Assembly: GCF_051622035.1 (NCBI RefSeq)
Contig: NC_135356.1
Coordinates: 21,543,839-21,607,838, forward strand
Direction: 5' to 3'
Origin: Arctopsyche grandis
Taxonomy: Eukaryota; Arthropoda; Insecta; Trichoptera; Hydropsychidae
Length of the DNA: 64,000 bases
Positions within the stretch are counted from its first letter, which is position 1; each line of letters opens with the position of its first letter. Made by a program: the position numbers and the translations under genes. Below the pieces are notes generated by a model. That model searched no databases. It saw only the letters and a list, made by a program, of their open reading frames with translations, and was not told the DNA's origin. Positions 43,036 through 64,000 of this stretch are shown in pieces.

Positions 43036-43170
43036 TCTTTCACAATTTTTTCCTTATGAATCGTATAAATTAAAAAAAAATCAAATTGTATAATTTCACA
43101 ATAGTTAAAAGGTTCATGCTTTAACTATTTTCTAACATAAAATCAGTTATGTATATGTACATATATTCGT

Positions 43171-56402
<13,232 letters not shown>

Positions 56403-57286
56403 TTAGTTGAAAGTCCCCACCCACCCACCCCCCACCCACTTCCTACGCCCTCTGACGACCTCTCTTTGTCTATGGGGGCGCATGTCATCAGCCGGTGGTC
56501 TTCATTTGTGGCTGTGAACCGGTTATGTGCGCCCTAAACTTGATATTAAACTTTTCGAAAAGCCGTGCCCTTAAGGTTATTTTTAAGGGATGCTGTGTTG
56601 ATTCGTACGGAAACTTTTCCAGGGATTTTTTTTTAAATTAATAATTAAATGATGTTTACGATTTTACAAAGTTATGCATGTTCACATTTTACAAACAAAA
56701 TGTGTGAATATTGTATAATATATAATAATATATTATATAATAAATATAAATGAATAGCGATGACGAGTGTTGACGGCTCACAATACGAATGGTTCAGGGT
56801 TCAAATCCGAATTTGTTCGAATGTTTCGATTGGTTTTTGATTATTTTTACAGCTGCTGATAATATTTGACTGTTGGCAATCAATATTAGCAATTTTTTAT
56901 GTTGTTCATTTTAGCTATAATTTTGCATTACAGAAATTGTTTTGAAATTTATTCTCATCTCGGTGTTTTGAAATTTAAACTATGGATTAGTAATAATTTT
57001 CTTTATGATATTTATTAATTTATTTTTTCAGTTTTGCCATAGTGACTTACATAGTACATAGTTAAAATCGTCACTGTGACTAAACCAAAAATTCGTATGT
57101 GACCAACCTATGACGTTATATATGTATTTGAGGAATATAAGAAGATACAAAACAAAATCCAATAATTAAACATACACACATGCCGATTACGAGAGCATTT
57201 TCGATACAAATTGAACGCAAATATAGTTCGGTTTTTTTATTACTTTAAATACTATTAAACACTATAATTATTATGCTCATTAAATA
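56403..57286. other. 5' flank of P450 gene
   Basis: A C-rich run (CCCACCCACCC, about 56417-56440) lies just upstream of the start codon. At about 56755-56830 a B-box-like GGTTCAAATCC follows TGACGGCTC, probably a SINE head. No other gene. Confidence 0.5.
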
Positions 57287-57737
57287 TCTAACATATAATT
57301 TGGAAAGAGACTTTGTATGAATCCTTGGTTCGTTCGTTTGTTCGATCGTTCGTTCGTCCGTAGATCCGTGACGTCATCGAACAAATGATTCGATTTTTTT
57401 CTTTCGATTCATAGGCACCGATTCGATTATTTTCGATTCAAAGGATTTGGAGTCCCTGGGGGCAAAGGCGCCGAGGGCGAAGCCCTAGGGGGGCAGACAC
57501 GGGGGGCGCTGGCGCCGGATACCAGTATACATATAATTTCGAAAGAGACTTACTATACATGTTTTTTTGTTCGTGACAGTCAATTTAATAATAAAAAAAA
57601 CAAATGAGTATTCAAATAAATGTATGTATATAAAATAAAACTATTCAAATAAATTTAATAAAATGTTTACTATTAGATTAGTCATGTTTAAGTGGTTTAT
57701 ATTACAAATACTGAGCGAAGCCGGGTAATACAGCTAG
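57287..57737 (+). mobile_element. Helitron-like H1, two units
   Basis: Two partial units (ACATATAATTTGGAAAGAG at 57291, ACATATAATTTCGAAAGAG at about 57529), ending GAAGCCGGGTAATACAGCTAG|T. Between them is a GC-rich insert with GGCGCCGAGGGCGAAGCC. Confidence 0.55.
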
Positions 57738-58639
57738 TACAACAATAAAACAAGTTACCATCTCAAATTGAACAATCTCTCAATCAAATCAGCATATTTT
57801 AGAGTAAACAAATTCAAATAAACAGAAATCTGGTTGAAGATCTTGATGCTCTTGCAACAGCGATGAAACCATAAAATTGGTACGTGCCACAGGAGAAGAA
57901 AACAAAGTGAGGCATCTAAGGGCGTATACAAACAGCGGTGCACGTGGCACGTGGTTTTTTTCAGATACTTTTAAACATGCGAAAAAAATGGGCCGTGCCT
58001 TGCACATATTCACACTTGCACAAATGACACTCTGGGGTGTTTTAGGTAAAATTGTGTCCTTGTATTTTCCTTGCTGGACAGTGATCGATAACGGTGTATC
58101 AAATATTTAAAAAATGTAGGAGACCACCCACAGCGGGGAGCCATACACACGATGTGCCGTTCATCGCTGTGTGTTTTCATCCTAATGTACCTGAGATGGC
58201 TGAGAATTTAAGGATTGCTCAAGGTACTGTTTGTATGAATTGTAAGGTAGATGCTGACTCAATAAAGGATAAATATGTACTTGCTTGAGTTGGATTTATG
58301 TAAATTCAAAAAGTCTTAAAAAATTGTGAAGAAAAGCCCTTTATCGTCGTATAAAGCAAGCTATAGAAGTTTTAATTTTATTTATAACAACATTATACGC
58401 GTGAATCTGGATTTTCAACGTTTGTAACTTTTGAAACAACATGACATGCGTGCTGACTTGTCAAAAGTCACATTATATTATACATATGTAGCAAATTTTT
58501 CTTATTCAAGATAAATAACAAGTCTTCATTTGACACATCTTTAAAACTAAAATATTACTGCATAATACTCGTTTTTCCAATTTTGCTGATTTTATTTTTA
58601 TATTCATAAAACTGGTTTCCTTTATAATTTTAATTACTT
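57738..58639. other. intergenic DNA
   Basis: 57895-58200 is a diverged relative of the element pair at 53925-54600. The rest is unrecognised. Confidence 0.5.
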
Positions 58640-59604
58640 TGTCTATATTTATCTATGATACACGCTCGCCTGATGGAAACATTAAAAAATATTGGCCTGG
58701 ATGACAGAGATGTCAGATTGCTACGAAATATTTATTGGAATCAGACTGCAGTAGTACGTGTCGATGATCAATTCACTGATGAGATTCCTATAGAACGGGG
58801 CGTCAGGCAAGGATGCATCCTATCACCTACTCTTTTTAACACCTACACCGAATCCATCTTCCACGATGCTCTCCAAGAGGCGGAGGGCATCAAGGTGGGC
58901 GGCGAGACGATCACCAATATAAGATATGCTGATGACACGGCACTAGTCGCTGAAAATTTAGCAGACCTGCAAAGATCTCTAGACCGTGTACATCAAGAAA
59001 GCAATCGAAGAGGTCTGCGCATAAATCTAAAGAAGACAAAATTTATGATAGTAGATAGAATGCAAACAGACACCGGGAATCTAACCTTGGATGGAGAAGT
59101 GATAGAAAGAGTAAAAAGATTAAAATACCTGGGTACCTGGCTGAATGAAGAGATGGACCCAGATGAAGATCTAAGAATCCGCATCGAGATGGCTAGAACA
59201 GCATTTGTAAAAATGAAGGCGGCGCTTACAAACAAGCATCTCAATCTTCATACGCGGTTGAGATTCGCGAAGAGTTACGTCTGGACAGTATTACTACACG
59301 GATGTGAGACGTGGACTCTGAAAACCAAGATGATCAGCCGCATTGAAGCTTTTGAGATGTGGGTCTATAGGCGTATGCTGAAGATTCCGTGAACCAAAAA
59401 GATATCAAACGAAGCTGTCCTCGGCATGATGGGAGAGGCAGGGAACTTGTTTCTGTCATCAAGCGGAGAAAGAAGGAGTACCTGGGACACATGATACGGG
59501 GTCCAAAATACGAATTTCTCCGTTTGATAACCATGGGGAAAATAGAAGGAAAAAAATGGATTGGCAGGAAAAAGTTATCTTGGCGTTATCTTAAAAGTTA
59601 TATA
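58640..59604 (+). pseudogene. LINE reverse transcriptase fragment
   Basis: An open frame of 245 aa (58655-59392) carries RT motifs: ERGVRQGCILSPTLFN, then the catalytic YADDTALVAE box, then GLRINLKKTKFM and LKYLGTWLNE. It stops at TGA where TGG (Trp) is expected after LKIP. TKKISNEAVLGMMGEA continues in the same frame. A frameshift then leads to KRRKKEYLGHMIRGPKYEF and GKIEGKKWIGRKKLSW. The upstream endonuclease is absent, and the 3' end is cut by a SINE at 59606. RTE-like by protein layout. Confidence 0.8.
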
Positions 59605-59605
59605 A

Positions 59606-59990
59606 TAAGCAGCACAGATTAGTGGCTAGCATGTAATGCTTTCAAACTATGTGGTCATGGGTTCAATCCCTGCCCTGTGCTGCTTGCCAGACCTTGGATA
59701 TGTGACTTCAGTTCGATTGTTTCCTTACAGAGTTTGCTAATTTATCTGATTTTCATTGAAGTGGTAATTCAACAAATTGGTAATCTTGACCTATTTTTTG
59801 CAAATTTAAAGTTTTTCAGCATTTCGAATTCGCTGATTTACAAAAATGCTGTAATATTGCAAATTAATCAAATTTATCCATAGATGTTTCTATGATACTT
59901 TGTAAAAATTACTCTTTAAATTGTTTATCGATATTTACAATTGACCAGGAAGTTGTATACATATGTATATCGTGAATGATTTTTTTACGC
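59606..59990 (+). mobile_element. SINE, family S-B
   Basis: GCAGCACAGATTAGTGGCTA, then B-box GGGTTCAATCCC (59659-59670), then GATTGTTTCCTTACAGAG, ATTTTCATTGAAGTGG and TTTTTCAGCATTTCG, matching 18810-19190. It is inserted in the LINE above. Confidence 0.65.
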
Positions 59991-62377
<2,387 letters not shown>

Positions 62378-62523
62378 AGAATGACGGTGAAATCGATAAT
62401 AAATCTACGCAAAATCAAATTATGAAACAATCGCCGACAAAAAAAAGCATATGTGACGCGACATGGACGGCTCTACCGGAAAAGTGGGGAGTTTTCCAAG
62501 ATTTTTTCCATCACAATGCATAA
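62378..62523 (+). CDS. orphan candidate terminal exon
   Basis: A strong acceptor (TTTTTTTTATAG) precedes 47 open codons ending in TAA. The frame starts two bases into the exon and reads NDGEIDNKSTQNQIMKQSPT then KKSICDATWTALPEKWGVFQ and DFFHHNA. Codons with G or C at the third position (GCG, ACG, CCG, TCG) are frequent against an AT-rich background, which suggests selected coding sequence. I do not recognise the protein and found no upstream exon in the window, so the gene may be fragmentary or may start elsewhere. Confidence 0.35.
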
Positions 62524-62935
62524 TATGGAAATGCATGAAAAGCAAATATTCCACACGTTTATGCTTAGCACATGTTGTGTCGATTTAATTGAATCTTCAT
62601 CGAAAGGTTATCGTTTCAGTGTATAAACAGAAGTCAGCACTTAACATTTACATACATATTGTACAAATATGAGGCTTATAAAAATCTAAGGCAATTTGAT
62701 AAGAGGCTAGTAATAATATGTAAATTAAAGAAAAAAAAAAAAAATATATATATATATATATATGTATATATACGAGTGTTTTTTAGATAAATTACTCAGT
62801 TATATTGATCCTGTCATCGATTTTTATTTTGTGCAAATGTATCTTTAACGATCATTCACCGCTATGACCGAATCCTCGGTAGTCTTTTCACGAAAATGCG
62901 AATCAAAGTGTGTATGTTTTTAATTTATTGAGTTA
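62524..62935. other. flank of orphan exon
   Basis: ATTAAAG followed by a run of A and TA at about 62724-62775 could be a poly(A) region or simple repeat. No gene. Confidence 0.45.
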
Positions 62936-63150
62936 CTAGTGGTTTTACCCGGCTTCGCTCGGTATTTGTAATATAAACCGCTTAAACATGACTAATCTAA
63001 TAGTAAACATTTTATTAAATCTATTTGAATAGTTTTATTTTATATAAATTTATTTGAATATTCATTTGTTTTTTCCTATTAAATTGACTGTCACGAACAA
63101 ACAAACATATATATTAGGTCTCTTTCGAAGTTATATGTATACCAGAATCC
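62936..63150 (-). mobile_element. Helitron-like H1 copy
   Basis: Minus strand ends GGGTAAAACCACTAG|T at 62936, with the GAGCGAAGC hairpin before it; the body matches the other H1 copies. Confidence 0.6.
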
Positions 63151-63260
63151 GGCGCCCCCGGAGAATAAAATAAATCGAAAGAATAAAATAAATGAAAAAA
63201 TAAATCGAATGTGTTGTTTACGAATTAGAAAACAATGTTACATATATGCATATATGTATA

Positions 63261-63522
63261 TCTAATATATAATTTCGAAAGAGACTTTGTATACACATTC
63301 GGCGCCGGATTCTGGTATACATATAATTTCGAAAGAAACTTATGTATGAATGTTTTTTTGTTCGTGATAGTCAATTTTTAATAAAAAAACAAATGAGTAT
63401 TCAAATAAATTTATATAAAATAAAACTATTCAAATAAATCTAATAAAATGTTTACTATCAGATTAGTCATGTTTAAGTGGTTTATATTACAAATACCGAG
63501 CGAAGCCGGGTAAAACTACTAG
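63261..63522 (+). mobile_element. Helitron-like H1 copy
   Basis: Begins A|TCTAATATATAATTTCG and ends GAAGCCGGGTAAAACTACTAG|T. An internal repeat of the 5' part at about 63318 suggests two fused units. It faces the copy at 62936. Confidence 0.6.
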
Positions 63523-64000
63523 TGTATATATCATATATAATATATGTATGTATATATACAAAGTCCCTTTCGAAATTATGTATTAGATTTTCAATTTAGA
63601 TCCATGAGTTGTTTTCAATTTAGATATATTTCAATAAGTGGTGGACAGTCGAAGTAATCTGAGTTGGATGTTGTAAAAACGATGATATTACGTCAAAATT
63701 GATTTTACTGACTTCCGAAGCCGATTACTCCAATCAGTTACTTTTTAATTCGTTGGAGCTATTTTAAAGATCAAGTTCACGATATTGTGATAAATACAAA
63801 TTGAAAGCGAATACTTTTATCAGCACTTTATAATATTGATTATATCAACTGATTATTTATTGCAATAAATTATACATGAAGCACATGAAACGCTGAACTT
63901 TGATATTTAAAATAATGCAAATACTTTCGTCCACATTTTAGTGAAAAACTATGTAGATAGGATTGGATCGTGACGGTGAACAGTTGGTGCCGTTAAATGA
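63523..64000. other. intergenic DNA at window end
   Basis: No gene recognised. A fragment at 63556-63590 (CAAAGTCCCTTTCGAAATTA) is another inverted piece of H1. Confidence 0.5.

Overview
This window is nuclear DNA from an insect. The evidence is a complete paramyosin gene with an internal miniparamyosin start, a microsomal insect-type cytochrome P450, GT-AG introns in every multi-exon gene, an AT-rich background, and a dense load of LINEs, tRNA-headed SINEs, hAT, piggyBac-like, Helitron-like and long-TIR miniature elements. The paramyosin N-terminus and one RTE-like LINE tail look lepidopteran to me, but I cannot fix the order from sequence alone.

Layout: 1-7.4 kb is intergenic and made largely of nested transposable elements. 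7.56-24.70 kb is paramyosin (Prm) on the + strand: 16 coding exons, 877 aa. Its tenth intron holds the private first exon of miniparamyosin (21392-22164), which joins the last six exons in phase to give 621 aa. 24.9-30.1 kb is intergenic repeat-rich DNA. 30.07-38.90 kb is a 10-exon minus-strand gene for a 571-aa protein with an N-terminal WW domain and three CUE/UBA-like helical segments; I do not recognise a named orthologue. 38.9-43.2 kb is a cluster of short DNA transposons. 43.17-56.40 kb is an 8-exon minus-strand cytochrome P450 of the CYP2 clan (518 aa). 56.4-64 kb is repeats plus one orphan exon-like segment at 62378-62523.

The three genes have unrelated jobs (muscle thick filament; probable ubiquitin-linked adaptor; monooxygenase), and I see no sign that they work together. 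I assigned all exon borders by eye from splice consensus, reading phase and protein continuity. Every junction of the three genes keeps frame.

I did not find a clearly new molecular system. The best leads are three long-TIR miniature element families that all leave 9-bp target duplications, a piggyBac-like element whose (TA)n core was hit twice by the same LINE family, a four-copy Helitron-like tandem array inside a Prm intron, overlapping splice donors that could switch the C-terminus of the WW/CUE protein, and the orphan exon near the right end.
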